A stretch of DNA of 64,000 bases from Planctomycetota bacterium (GTDB taxonomy: Bacteria > Planctomycetota > UBA8108 > UBA1146): assembly GCA_016776905.1 (NCBI GenBank), contig JADHSM010000004.1:62001-126000 (forward strand), in the 5' to 3' direction. Below the pieces are notes generated by a model. The model did no database searches and had not been told where the DNA came from. It was given only the letters and a program-made list of their open reading frames with translations. Below, in pieces: positions 9,426 through 17,036 of the stretch (the stretch's first letter is position 1; every line of letters starts with the position of its first letter). The translations under genes were made by a program, and so were the position numbers.

Positions 9426-10610
9426 TTAAAAATTAACAGCAAACCTGGTGACGAAACTCGTGACATCATTTCCATATGCTGAGTTCTCGCTGGGAGCAGC
9501 ATTTACCAAATTGAACATGACTCGTGCATTTGGATTCAAGTGCCAGTTCACGCCGATCGAAACGGCTTCTGCGCTTTCACCGGCGAGCATCTCTTCCAGA
9601 TCCATTTCCTGGATACGAAGTGCCACCTCGATCGCGCCTGCGCCATCAGGACCATAATTATTGTTGGGTTTTACTCTTGAGAATATTCCCGAAGAAGTCT
9701 TGTAGGCACGGCTTTCGCCGGTGAGGAAGTAACTGCCCTGAAGATACCAACTGGTTGCTTCAGCTTCGTCTAGGCTGGACTGAACAAACTCTGCTTGAAA
9801 CGATAGGGGGCCTTGAACATAAGCTGCTTCAAGTCCAAGAAGGTCTACGTTTTCAGTCGCCATACTCGCGGAGATGATGTCTTCGCTGAGGTGCGCAAGA
9901 GCATCTGACTTGTACTGAACTGAATCATTAGAAGCAGTCCTGCTGCTGACCCCGAGTCCGAAGTGAAGGAATTGTTGGGTTTCCTTGTTTTGAATAGGGG
10001 CGGCTGTGATTCTTCCTGTAAGAGCGTACTGATCGTCCTCTTGCCCGATTCCGTAGCCATTTGCATCTCTAAAGTACCCGAAAGACAGGGTTCCGAAGTC
10101 CGATTCACCCAGACTCTGCATAGATAGAATCCCCATGTTTCTTCCGGGTGCGATTGCGGAGGTGAAGCTGCGCTCTGCAAATGTGATGTACTTGCTACTT
10201 GTCAGAGTTTCGAGTCCGAAAGGTTCGTATTGCTGACCAACCCTTACTTTTCCGAATACGCCTGCTTCTAAGAGACCGACATATGCATCTTTGAAATCTG
10301 CGTCTCCTCCAGCAAAGTCATACTGTGTTTTGAATTCCACATTATTTCCAATGACACCTGCAAATGCGATTCTTGCTCTTCTAATTTCTGAGCCGTCTGA
10401 TTCTACGTCTACACCGTCTTGCTCAGAGAAAAATCCGTAATCGACCTGGACACGCCCTCCAATAGATAATTTTAAATCACCATCGGGACTTGAGATTCTT
10501 AGACCGTTCTTCCAGTTCACGTTCATGTCTTGCATCGAAAGTGCTTCTTCCGAGACAAAGGTAGAAGAAAGCAGCACGGTGATCATCGTCATTCTTAAAA
10601 ACAAATCCAT
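9426..10610 (-). CDS. OprP/OprO-type phosphate-selective porin
   Basis: A 394-residue outer-membrane barrel with an N-terminal signal sequence. The porin O/P family pattern is clear: LKLSIGGRVQVDYGFF, EIRRARIAFAGVIGNNVEFKTQYDFA, DAYVGL, GKVRVGQQYEPFGLE, and a C-terminal strand ending FVTRFAVNF with the terminal Phe used for barrel assembly. As the first gene before pstS it is expected to pass phosphate or related anions across the outer membrane. AAAGGAGCC lies just ahead of the ATG. A 25-bp element occurring twice lies 54-112 bp upstream and may carry the operon's control site. Confidence 0.93.
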   Translation of the reverse strand: MDLFLRMTMITVLLSSTFVSEEALSMQDMNVNWKNGLRISSPDGDLKLSIGGRVQVDYGFFSEQDGVDVESDGSEIRRARIAFAGVIGNNVEFKTQYDFAGGDADFKDAYVGLLEAGVFGKVRVGQQYEPFGLETLTSSKYITFAERSFTSAIAPGRNMGILSMQSLGESDFGTLSFGYFRDANGYGIGQEDDQYALTGRITAAPIQNKETQQFLHFGLGVSSRTASNDSVQYKSDALAHLSEDIISASMATENVDLLGLEAAYVQGPLSFQAEFVQSSLDEAEATSWYLQGSYFLTGESRAYKTSSGIFSRVKPNNNYGPDGAGAIEVALRIQEMDLEEMLAGESAEAVSIGVNWHLNPNARVMFNLVNAAPSENSAYGNDVTSFVTRFAVNF

Positions 10611-10663
10611 AATTGGCTCCTTTAGAACATGGTGAAGGTAAATTGGGAATCGTAGAGTTAGAG

Positions 10664-10722
10664 TGTACTTTATGTGAGGATTACGTAAGGCTTCGCATGT
10701 ACTTTATGTGAGGATTACGTAA
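10664..10722. repeat. Duplicated 25-bp element upstream of the porin/pst operon
   Basis: Two identical 25-bp copies (10664-10688 and 10698-10722) begin TGTACTTTATGTGAGG, end with the palindrome TTACGTAA, and are separated by nine bases (34-bp period). On the porin strand each copy contains CTCACATAAAG, loosely similar to the first half of the enterobacterial Pho box (CTGTCATAAA). That makes a phosphate-responsive operator possible but unproven. Confidence 0.8.
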
Positions 10723-10762
10723 AGAGGGTTCTTTTATCCGTATTTCCCGGATATTGCCCATC

Positions 10763-10806
10763 TAAGACTCTTTTTGTCGGGATATAAGACTCTTTTTGTC
10801 GGGATA
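10763..10806. repeat. Exact 22-bp tandem duplication upstream of the OYE gene
   Basis: Two adjacent identical 22-bp copies (10763-10784 and 10785-10806) begin TAAGACTCTTTTTGTCGG. The second copy ends 15 bp before the OYE start. The junction of the copies creates TATAAG, a possible -10-like sequence absent from a single copy. Confidence 0.9.
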
Positions 10807-10821
10807 TTTCAGGAGATTTTC

Positions 10822-11922
10822 ATGGTGAATCAGCAATGGCCTATCTGGATGGCCCCCTTGACGCGCTCCAGAGCAATGCAACCCGGTAATATTCCAACTG
10901 AAATCCACGCCGAATATTACGCACAGCGTGCACATCCTAGAAATGGTGCTGTCGCTATTATCTCTGAAGCAACTCCGGTGTGTCCTGAAGGTCATGGTTA
11001 CTTTGCCACACCGGGCATACATACTGACGAACAAGTGGACGGGTGGAAAAAAACGACACGAGCTGTCCATGAAGTAGGGGGCAAAATTTATTGCCAACTC
11101 TGGCATGTTGGAAGAGTGAGCCATGTCAGCTTACAGCCGAATGGAAAAGCTCCAGTTTCATCTACAACAACTCTTGGTGGCGGAAAAACTTACATCGATG
11201 CAAAGGGAACGAGAGTCAAGACGTCAGCTCCACGAGCTTTAGAGACAGCGGAAGTACATGATGTTATTGAGAAGTTTCGAATAGCAGCCGGTCGCTGTAT
11301 GGAAGCCGGTTTCGACGGTGTTGAGATTCATGGAGCTAACGGATATCTCCTCGAGCAATTTCTTCGATCAGGTATTAATGATAGGTCTGATGAGTTTGGC
11401 GGCTCACTGGAGAATCGACTCAAAGTTTGTCTTGAGGTCGCCAAGTCGATTTCGTCTGAGATCGGTCCCGATCGAACAGGTTATAGGATTTCTCCTATAT
11501 CAGGTGAACTCGAGGGCGGGCGATTCGATGAAAACATGGAAGAGACTTACGCGTCCTTAGCCATAGGGCTTGCTGATTTGGATATCGCTTTTATCGATGT
11601 TGTTGAAAGTTTTTCAGTGGGAGTAAGAGAAGAGGGCTTGGACGCCATCTGTGCTCGAATTCGCAAAGCGTTTTCAGGCGGCGACTCCAAACTCTATCTT
11701 GCAGGCGGGGGATACACCCGAGAATCCGCAAGAGAGGCTCTCGATTCCAAGAGATGTGATGGAGTTATTTTTGGAAGAGATTTCATTTCAAATCCTGATC
11801 TTCAAAAGAGACTGCGCGAGAATTTGCCTCTAACGCCTTGGGAGAGAAGATCCTTCTATCTTGGAGGAGCTGAGGGATATGTGGATTGGCCCACCTTTGA
11901 AGACGAATCTGAAGGTGCCTAA
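10822..11922 (+). CDS. Old Yellow Enzyme family NAD(P)H:flavin oxidoreductase
   Basis: A 366-residue FMN-dependent ene-reductase of the NemA/12-oxophytodienoate reductase group, folded as a TIM barrel. Diagnostic features are MAPLTRSRA (10-18), QLWHVGRVSH (92-101), the catalytic HGANGY (His170, Asn173, Tyr175) followed by LLEQFLRSGINDRSDEFGGS, and the phosphate-binding end GVIFGRDFISNP. It would reduce activated C=C bonds of enones, maleimides or nitro compounds; the physiological substrate cannot be read from sequence. The start at 10822 has AGGAG seven bases upstream; a TTG at 10774 would run through the tandem repeat and is unlikely. The stop overlaps the ATG of the next gene by one base (TAATG). 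Confidence 0.94.
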   Translation: MVNQQWPIWMAPLTRSRAMQPGNIPTEIHAEYYAQRAHPRNGAVAIISEATPVCPEGHGYFATPGIHTDEQVDGWKKTTRAVHEVGGKIYCQLWHVGRVSHVSLQPNGKAPVSSTTTLGGGKTYIDAKGTRVKTSAPRALETAEVHDVIEKFRIAAGRCMEAGFDGVEIHGANGYLLEQFLRSGINDRSDEFGGSLENRLKVCLEVAKSISSEIGPDRTGYRISPISGELEGGRFDENMEETYASLAIGLADLDIAFIDVVESFSVGVREEGLDAICARIRKAFSGGDSKLYLAGGGYTRESAREALDSKRCDGVIFGRDFISNPDLQKRLRENLPLTPWERRSFYLGGAEGYVDWPTFEDESEGA

Positions 11923-13034
11923 TGCCAGAATTTTATGCTTCAGCGATACAAAATACTGAGTCAGCCCTCTGTGATGAGTTACGAGAATTGGGGTTCCGAA
12001 GTGTCCGTCTCAATCGAGGTGGCATACCATTTCGGGGAGAATGGAGCGAAGGGTGGCGAGCCTGCCTTGAAAGCAGAATCGCGCAGAGAATCCTCGTTGT
12101 TATGGGACGTAATCCTGTCTCAGATGCGGATCAATTATATGAAGCCGCTAGAGAGATTCCTTGGACAGACTTTTTGACTTCTCAGCAAACGCTTTCTGTG
12201 AACTGCGTGGCAGTGGGAAGCGCATTGAGGCATAGCGGCTTCGTTGCCTTGCGGGTGAAAGATGCCATTGTTGATCAGGTCAGAGATTTGGAGGGAGAGC
12301 GACCTTCCATCGATCGAGAAGATCCTGATGTTCGAGTCTTTGTCTATCTTGCCAACAACAAGGCGACCTTTTATCTAGATATGTCAGGGCAGCCGCTTCA
12401 TCTGAGGGGCTATCGTGAAAAATCGGGAGATGCTCCGTTGAGGGAGAATCTCGCTGCAGCAATATTGCGAATGTCCGGTTGGGATCAAAAAACACCTCTT
12501 ATCGATCCTATGTGCGGATCAGGAACATTGGCGATTGAAGCGGCTCAATGGGCCGCGCGTCTCGCCCCTGGACTCTCTCGTGATCGATTTGGATTTGAGA
12601 GGTGGAACAATTTCGACGAAGAAATGATGCAGTCTCTACGCCAGCTCAGAGGTGAATTGAGAGCGGCGGCGACAGGACAAAAACCATCAATTGTTGCGAG
12701 AGATAACGATGGAGAAGTTCTGGATATCGCCAAAGCCAATTCCAGAATCGCAGGAGTTCAATTGTCATTCAAAAACCAGTCGATTCTGGATCTTCAATCG
12801 GACGGACCTGCACGAACGCTTGTGACAAATCCTCCCTATGGAAAACGACTCTCTTCAGATGACGAGTTTTTGGGAAAAATGGGTGCCGTGATAAGGCGGT
12901 TACACGGCTGGAGAGTTGCCATATTGTCCGGTAGCTCCAACATTGAGCGAGCAATAAAGATCCCACCAATAAATAGTATCCCATTGGTCAACGGGGATCT
13001 GGATTGCCAGCTTCTCATTTATCAGATCGACTGA
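11922..13034 (+). CDS. THUMP-domain 23S rRNA guanine-N2 methyltransferase, RlmL N-half type
   Basis: A 370-residue RNA methyltransferase. The N-terminal half (about 1-160) matches the ferredoxin-like/THUMP region of the RlmL/YpsC family (FYASAIQNTESALCDEL, SGFVALRVKDAIVDQV). The C-terminal Rossmann domain has the SAM motif LIDPMCGSGTLAIEAA (193-208), ARDNDGEVL, and the catalytic TNPPYGKR (NPPY 303-306) typical of N2-guanine methylation. The length equals the single-domain bacterial form rather than the E. coli RlmL-RlmK fusion. The likely target is the 23S rRNA guanine modified by RlmL, inferred from the family. It is translationally coupled to the upstream OYE gene. Confidence 0.9.
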   Translation: MPEFYASAIQNTESALCDELRELGFRSVRLNRGGIPFRGEWSEGWRACLESRIAQRILVVMGRNPVSDADQLYEAAREIPWTDFLTSQQTLSVNCVAVGSALRHSGFVALRVKDAIVDQVRDLEGERPSIDREDPDVRVFVYLANNKATFYLDMSGQPLHLRGYREKSGDAPLRENLAAAILRMSGWDQKTPLIDPMCGSGTLAIEAAQWAARLAPGLSRDRFGFERWNNFDEEMMQSLRQLRGELRAAATGQKPSIVARDNDGEVLDIAKANSRIAGVQLSFKNQSILDLQSDGPARTLVTNPPYGKRLSSDDEFLGKMGAVIRRLHGWRVAILSGSSNIERAIKIPPINSIPLVNGDLDCQLLIYQID

Positions 13035-13040
13035 TGAAAC

Positions 13041-13844
13041 TCAGCGCTTCTGCTTTGAGAGTAGTTTTTTCCATTGAAGATTGGATTCCTTCGCAACATT
13101 TCGTAGGAATTTTCGTCCATCCGAATTCAGGGTATCGAGATTCTTGATGGGGAGATTTTTAGGTGCTCTAGAGCGAGGATCTTTTCCAGAAATAGTCGCT
13201 TCTATCACAATCAATGAGAGGTACATGCCAGCCACACTGGGGTGTTCGGCATCTTTGTCGTACATGTTTAGAGCGGGCTGCCTCTTTTTTGAGAGACTCC
13301 AGGCGAACCCTACTGGGGCGACTTCAACCTTTAGCGACTTTGATATTTCCAAATGAGCTGCCATGATCTGTTCCATTGAAATCCAGTTCAATCTCTCGTA
13401 GTCCCAAGCCATGAAAAGGATGGGGCGAGCTCCTGATTTACGAACAAGTTCGACGAACTTCTGGGAATATTCTTTAAACGATTTCACGGATGTTTCTGGA
13501 ATGTCTTCTTGAAGAATGACGATATCAAACTTGCCGTTTTTGATTTTTTCTACAGCCTTGGTTTTGTTCCACATCACCTCGAGAGAAGCGCCTCCTCTGA
13601 CAACGGATTCTGTTTGATATCCGAGTGAGGGTGTCATCGAATCAGAGAGAATCTTGAGATGTTTATCGAGACCACCATTCCAGAACGTGAAACTGTTTCC
13701 GACAAATAGAACTTTGATAGTGGTGGCGGTCTCCGGATCTTGGGGAGTCTTGTCATCTCCGAGAAGCGGAGTTGCGAGACACATGGATTGAATCACTGCG
13801 ATGAAGAACAGTGTGGTTGTGAGCAATAACGTAGATTTAGACAT
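13041..13844 (-). CDS. Secreted SGNH/GDSL-like hydrolase
   Basis: A 267-residue protein with an N-terminal signal sequence. The SGNH fold is suggested by block I VLFVGNSFTF (Ser51 as nucleophile), a Gly-rich block II (RGGASLEV), block III FDIVILQED and the C-terminal DAEHPSVAGMYLS, where Asp198 and His201 supply the rest of the triad. GNSFT-type SGNH proteins include carbohydrate esterases and proteins of unknown activity, so an esterase acting on polysaccharide-linked acyl groups is plausible but not shown. AAAGG lies close to the ATG on this strand. It is convergent with the methyltransferase gene, six bases apart. Confidence 0.82.
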   Translation of the reverse strand: MSKSTLLLTTTLFFIAVIQSMCLATPLLGDDKTPQDPETATTIKVLFVGNSFTFWNGGLDKHLKILSDSMTPSLGYQTESVVRGGASLEVMWNKTKAVEKIKNGKFDIVILQEDIPETSVKSFKEYSQKFVELVRKSGARPILFMAWDYERLNWISMEQIMAAHLEISKSLKVEVAPVGFAWSLSKKRQPALNMYDKDAEHPSVAGMYLSLIVIEATISGKDPRSRAPKNLPIKNLDTLNSDGRKFLRNVAKESNLQWKKLLSKQKR

Positions 13845-14025
13845 GTTGACCTTTCAGCATTCCCGAGGTTTCCATTAATGGACCCTGAGGACACAATTTA
13901 CGGGCGTGAAAGGAAATATTCGAACTCATTCCGGAAGAGTTTTATTCGAAAGGGTGACAAAATAGACCTATTGGTCCACTAGGTGGTGAGAAACATTTGA
14001 AACACCCCAAGGAAACGGAGATCCC

Positions 14026-14514
14026 ATGCCTAGCATTCATACATTAGAGAAAGAGTTGGTTCTTCCTACAGATCTAGAGACGGCTTGGAAGTTCATCAGT
14101 ACTCCGAGAAACCTCGATGCGATCACTCCCGATGATATGTCGTTTTCAATTATGACCGATGTCCCTGATGAGATGTATGACGGTTTGTTGATCGAGTACC
14201 GGGTGGGAATTCCATTTATTGGATCTCAGAAATGGCTGACAGAGATCAAGTACATCAAAGACCGACACTCATTTGTGGATGAGCAGCGAATCGGTCCTTA
14301 CAGCCTTTGGTTTCATTATCACGAGATTACTGAGGTTCCTGACGGAGTTCGGTTTGTGGATAAAGTCACCTATACTCTTCCGTTTGGTCCTCTTGGGGCG
14401 ATTGCTCACGCGGTCTATGTGAAGTCTGAGTTGGCAAGAATTTTCAAGTATCGACAAGAAGCCATGAATCGAATTTTTAATGGTCAGGAAAAGGATTCCA
14501 ATTCCTCTAGCTGA
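14026..14514 (+). CDS. SRPBCC (START-like) family protein
   Basis: A 162-residue protein with the helix-grip pattern of the polyketide cyclase/dehydrase superfamily: LEKELVLPTDLETAWKFIS at the N-terminus, a central beta-sheet including YRVGIPFIG and WLTEIKYIKDRHSFVDEQRIGPYSLWFHYHEI, and a long C-terminal helix around residues 135-155. No signal peptide is seen. Such domains bind hydrophobic ligands; the ligand is not predictable. Close relatives are often annotated as cyclase or cell-division-inhibitor-like, which is only a similarity label. It is monocistronic and followed by a strong terminator. Confidence 0.8.
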   Translation: MPSIHTLEKELVLPTDLETAWKFISTPRNLDAITPDDMSFSIMTDVPDEMYDGLLIEYRVGIPFIGSQKWLTEIKYIKDRHSFVDEQRIGPYSLWFHYHEITEVPDGVRFVDKVTYTLPFGPLGAIAHAVYVKSELARIFKYRQEAMNRIFNGQEKDSNSSS

Positions 14515-14539
14515 CGAACGACTTCAACGTCACAGAAAA

Positions 14540-14574
14540 AAGGCCCCGTCGTTGAAACGACGGGGCCTTTTTTT
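14540..14574. terminator. Bidirectional intrinsic terminator
   Basis: A 13-bp perfect stem, AAGGCCCCGTCGT with ACGACGGGGCCTT, closes a TGAA loop, with A-rich sequence before and seven T after. It sits between two convergent genes and should serve both strands. Confidence 0.95.
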
Positions 14575-14584
14575 AAGACTTCAG

Positions 14585-14603
14585 AGGCAAATGGAATTTG
14601 CCT
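14585..14603. terminator. Extra hairpin after the 14611-16431 gene
   Basis: AGGCAAAT-GGA-ATTTGCCT is a perfect 8-bp stem seven bases past the stop of the minus-strand gene. It has no T-run of its own but precedes the bidirectional terminator and may stabilise the mRNA end. Confidence 0.5.
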
Positions 14604-14610
14604 TTAGAAA

Positions 14611-16431
14611 TCAAAGTTGAAATCCTGCTCTGAGGTCGCTACCCGGTACTTGACTTTCTAAGTATTCGAAGAAATCGGAGAGTCCGAACAGGTTAGGTTC
14701 TGTCTGCTCTGGGTCTGGTCCGATTTCTTCGAAGGGTGCAGAGGGTGCCGCGCCACCGCTGAAGAGGTAACTTAATGTGAAGATCACGTCACTGATATCG
14801 TGAGCACCGTCACCATTTGCATCTGCTGCGGAGGCGGGGATTGCTTCGGGCCCTCCGCTGAACAACTTACCCAAACTACCAATGGCGTCTGCGACGTTAA
14901 TCTGTTGATCACGGGTAAAGTCTGCTCTGCGGAACCAGTCCCAAGGTACGTCAATGACGATGGGGCCAGGACAGATTCTTCTCTTGATGGTATCGGGGGT
15001 CACGTCGAGCACTTCATGGTTTAAGTTGAGATCGACCAAGATGGTTACCATATCCGTGACTCGAGGAGGATCTTGAGGAGTCGATCTGTCAATGTTTAAT
15101 GAGTGAACAGGGCATCCTGGAAGTGTTCCGTCGGGTAAGGTTCTGACGATATATTCGTCTGCTGGACCATAGCACCAGGTGGTCGTTACTCCGCTGGAGA
15201 AGATTGTTCCGTCGAACAACTCATGAACATCTGTGAGAATCTCAACATTGGTCGATCCATATCCATAATAGAAGACGATATTACCGTTGTTTTTGACTCT
15301 AAGAACTGCACCTTCGTTATCGAAGGCTCCTCTACCAGCAAGAATGAAATCACCGTTCATGGTTTCCCGGATGTCCCCATAAGAGATGAACCCGTGGTAG
15401 CGATCTTGCTGGATCAAGTTCAGGTTGACCGGTTCCAGAGTGAAAATCTGAGTTGAAATGGGAGCTCCTGTCGCTTCGACGACATGGCTGACAACCTTGA
15501 CAAGGCCGGTAGAGGTGAACTCTATTGCTCGTCCTTTGGAATCTGTGAATGTTGGACCGTAAAGGCCAGACTTCAGTGGGTTTCCTCCCAGGTCGGTCCG
15601 GACAACGAGTGTCTCCGCAATTCCTGGTGGGTTCACTTGCTTTGTTCCACCGGTGACGAGGTAACCCTCCGGCAAGAATGCACCTGTTTGCGGGTCATCT
15701 ACGGGAGGGGCGACCACGATATCGTCAAAGCTTGCTCCAGATCCAAATCCAAAGAGGTTGTTGAAAAATCTCACGTCATGGTAGAGCCTCATGAAGTTCA
15801 AACTGAGGTCAGTGTTGACGTTTAGCATATAAGGAACGACACCGACATTATCTGTCAACGATATCGAACCCACGACAACAAGCTCACCTTGATGGTTTTG
15901 TATGATCTTGTTTCCCACGCCTCTCTCAGGAGCGATGGTTGCTCCAGGAGTTGGAATGACTCCACCATATGTCCTGAATTGAAGGGCATGACCATTGAGA
16001 TCTGTAGTTACGATAAAGATAGGATCAGTAGTGTTCACATGGAGGTTATGCCCTGTGACGGCATAGCCAATAGCTGCACCTGAATCGTCATGCATCTCCA
16101 CGACTGATAGAGGGAATTGATGACCCGGTTGGTTATTACTCGGCATCTGTCCGATTTTTCTCGACCAGATGATGTCACTGTTGCCATCGATCTTATTGAG
16201 ATAGATTTTCACCTGAGGACCCGTCGTCGTGTTGAATCGAATGACTGGGGAAACAGTGACGTAGTTGCCATCTGAAGTGGGCGTCATCTCCATGGATATT
16301 TCAAATCCAGAAGTTCCAAAGTTGGACATGTGCTCTTGTGCACTGATCGGTAACGCCAGTCCCAGAACTAATAATAAGAAGCCCAAAAGACGTGAGGCAG
16401 GCACAAACCTCTGTAGATTGCTGGAGGACAT
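14611..16431 (-). CDS. Secreted protein of unknown function with C-terminal dockerin-like module
   Basis: A 606-residue exported protein: the signal peptide spans about 30 residues and ends near LALPISAQ. Residues about 35-470 are beta-rich, with recurring segments such as GYAVTGHNLHV, GDFILAGRGAFDNEGAVL and VRTDLGGN that look like propeller blades of the kind found in delta-60-repeat proteins. The dockerin-like pair starts near residue 500 (FRRADFTRDQQINVADAI; DANGDGAHDISDVIFTLSYLF). Unlike its relatives here the module lacks Cys and is followed by a longer non-conserved tail ending AGFQL. GAAAGGGGA precedes the ATG. Function unknown. Confidence 0.82.
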   Translation of the reverse strand: MSSSNLQRFVPASRLLGFLLLVLGLALPISAQEHMSNFGTSGFEISMEMTPTSDGNYVTVSPVIRFNTTTGPQVKIYLNKIDGNSDIIWSRKIGQMPSNNQPGHQFPLSVVEMHDDSGAAIGYAVTGHNLHVNTTDPIFIVTTDLNGHALQFRTYGGVIPTPGATIAPERGVGNKIIQNHQGELVVVGSISLTDNVGVVPYMLNVNTDLSLNFMRLYHDVRFFNNLFGFGSGASFDDIVVAPPVDDPQTGAFLPEGYLVTGGTKQVNPPGIAETLVVRTDLGGNPLKSGLYGPTFTDSKGRAIEFTSTGLVKVVSHVVEATGAPISTQIFTLEPVNLNLIQQDRYHGFISYGDIRETMNGDFILAGRGAFDNEGAVLRVKNNGNIVFYYGYGSTNVEILTDVHELFDGTIFSSGVTTTWCYGPADEYIVRTLPDGTLPGCPVHSLNIDRSTPQDPPRVTDMVTILVDLNLNHEVLDVTPDTIKRRICPGPIVIDVPWDWFRRADFTRDQQINVADAIGSLGKLFSGGPEAIPASAADANGDGAHDISDVIFTLSYLFSGGAAPSAPFEEIGPDPEQTEPNLFGLSDFFEYLESQVPGSDLRAGFQL

Positions 16432-16668
16432 GGGGTCCCCTTTCGGCGGGTATGTGGTGAGGAGCTACGACTCCTATTTCCGCCTGACGACATGCCAGGT
16501 AGGTTTCATCCGGGATTGGCGAGGGATCGGACAAAAAATATATCCCCTCGGCGGGTTGTGTTTATCGGCCCCGTTGCGGGTTCGTTTGACAATAAATTCG
16601 TGATTCGATTACCGTATGGGGGTTCCGACACGGTCGCCGCGGTGTACGGAACAGGGATTGAGGGAATA

Positions 16669-16854
16669 ATGGGGAACTGGACAAACTCCGTGATTTGCGG
16701 ACTCATTGGTGCAGTGGTGGGTTGTCTTGCTTACTTCGTGGTCAACAAGATCGTTGCTGATATCGATCTGTTCGCCGCTGTGGGTATTGCATCCTTCTTC
16801 GGTGCGTTCTTCTCGAACGTATTCACCGCCAACAAGGAGCAGATCACAGCCTAA
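16669..16854 (+). CDS. Small two-helix membrane protein
   Basis: A 61-residue protein with two predicted transmembrane segments: NSVICGLIGAVVGCLAYFVV and, after a short KIVADID loop, LFAAVGIASFFGAFFSNVF. The preceding sequence ATTGAGGGAATA can act as a ribosome-binding site, and a strong terminator follows 23 bp after the stop, which supports a real short transcript. The upstream in-frame extension to 16492 lacks this character and is left out. Possible promoter-like hexamer TTGACA at 16586-16591, without a good -10. Not recognised; it resembles glycine-rich small inner-membrane proteins. Confidence 0.65.
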   Translation: MGNWTNSVICGLIGAVVGCLAYFVVNKIVADIDLFAAVGIASFFGAFFSNVFTANKEQITA

Positions 16855-16876
16855 ATGGTTTGAACTTGCTAACTTG

Positions 16877-16909
16877 AAGCCCTTCCGGTTTTCCGGGAGG
16901 GCTTTTTTT
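16877..16909 (+). terminator. Intrinsic terminator
   Basis: A 12-bp stem, AAGCCCTTCCGG with CCGGGAGGGCTT (one T-G pair), closes a TTTT loop and is followed by a run of T. It ends the small membrane protein transcript. Confidence 0.93.
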
Positions 16910-17036
16910 TGTCTGAATCTTTCGTGACGAGTGATCTTGTAAGCAGAGGTATTCTTGGAGGGATCCGGAAGTGATACTGATGCTGTGGATTCCTGATTTT
17001 GGAATCCTAAGAAACCGGATAGAAATTGGAAGAAAG

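Noticed and set aside
10664-10722. Confident Pho box
   Set aside because: Only about half of the enterobacterial consensus positions match, and planctomycete PhoB sites are not known to me, so it is reported as an unnamed repeat.
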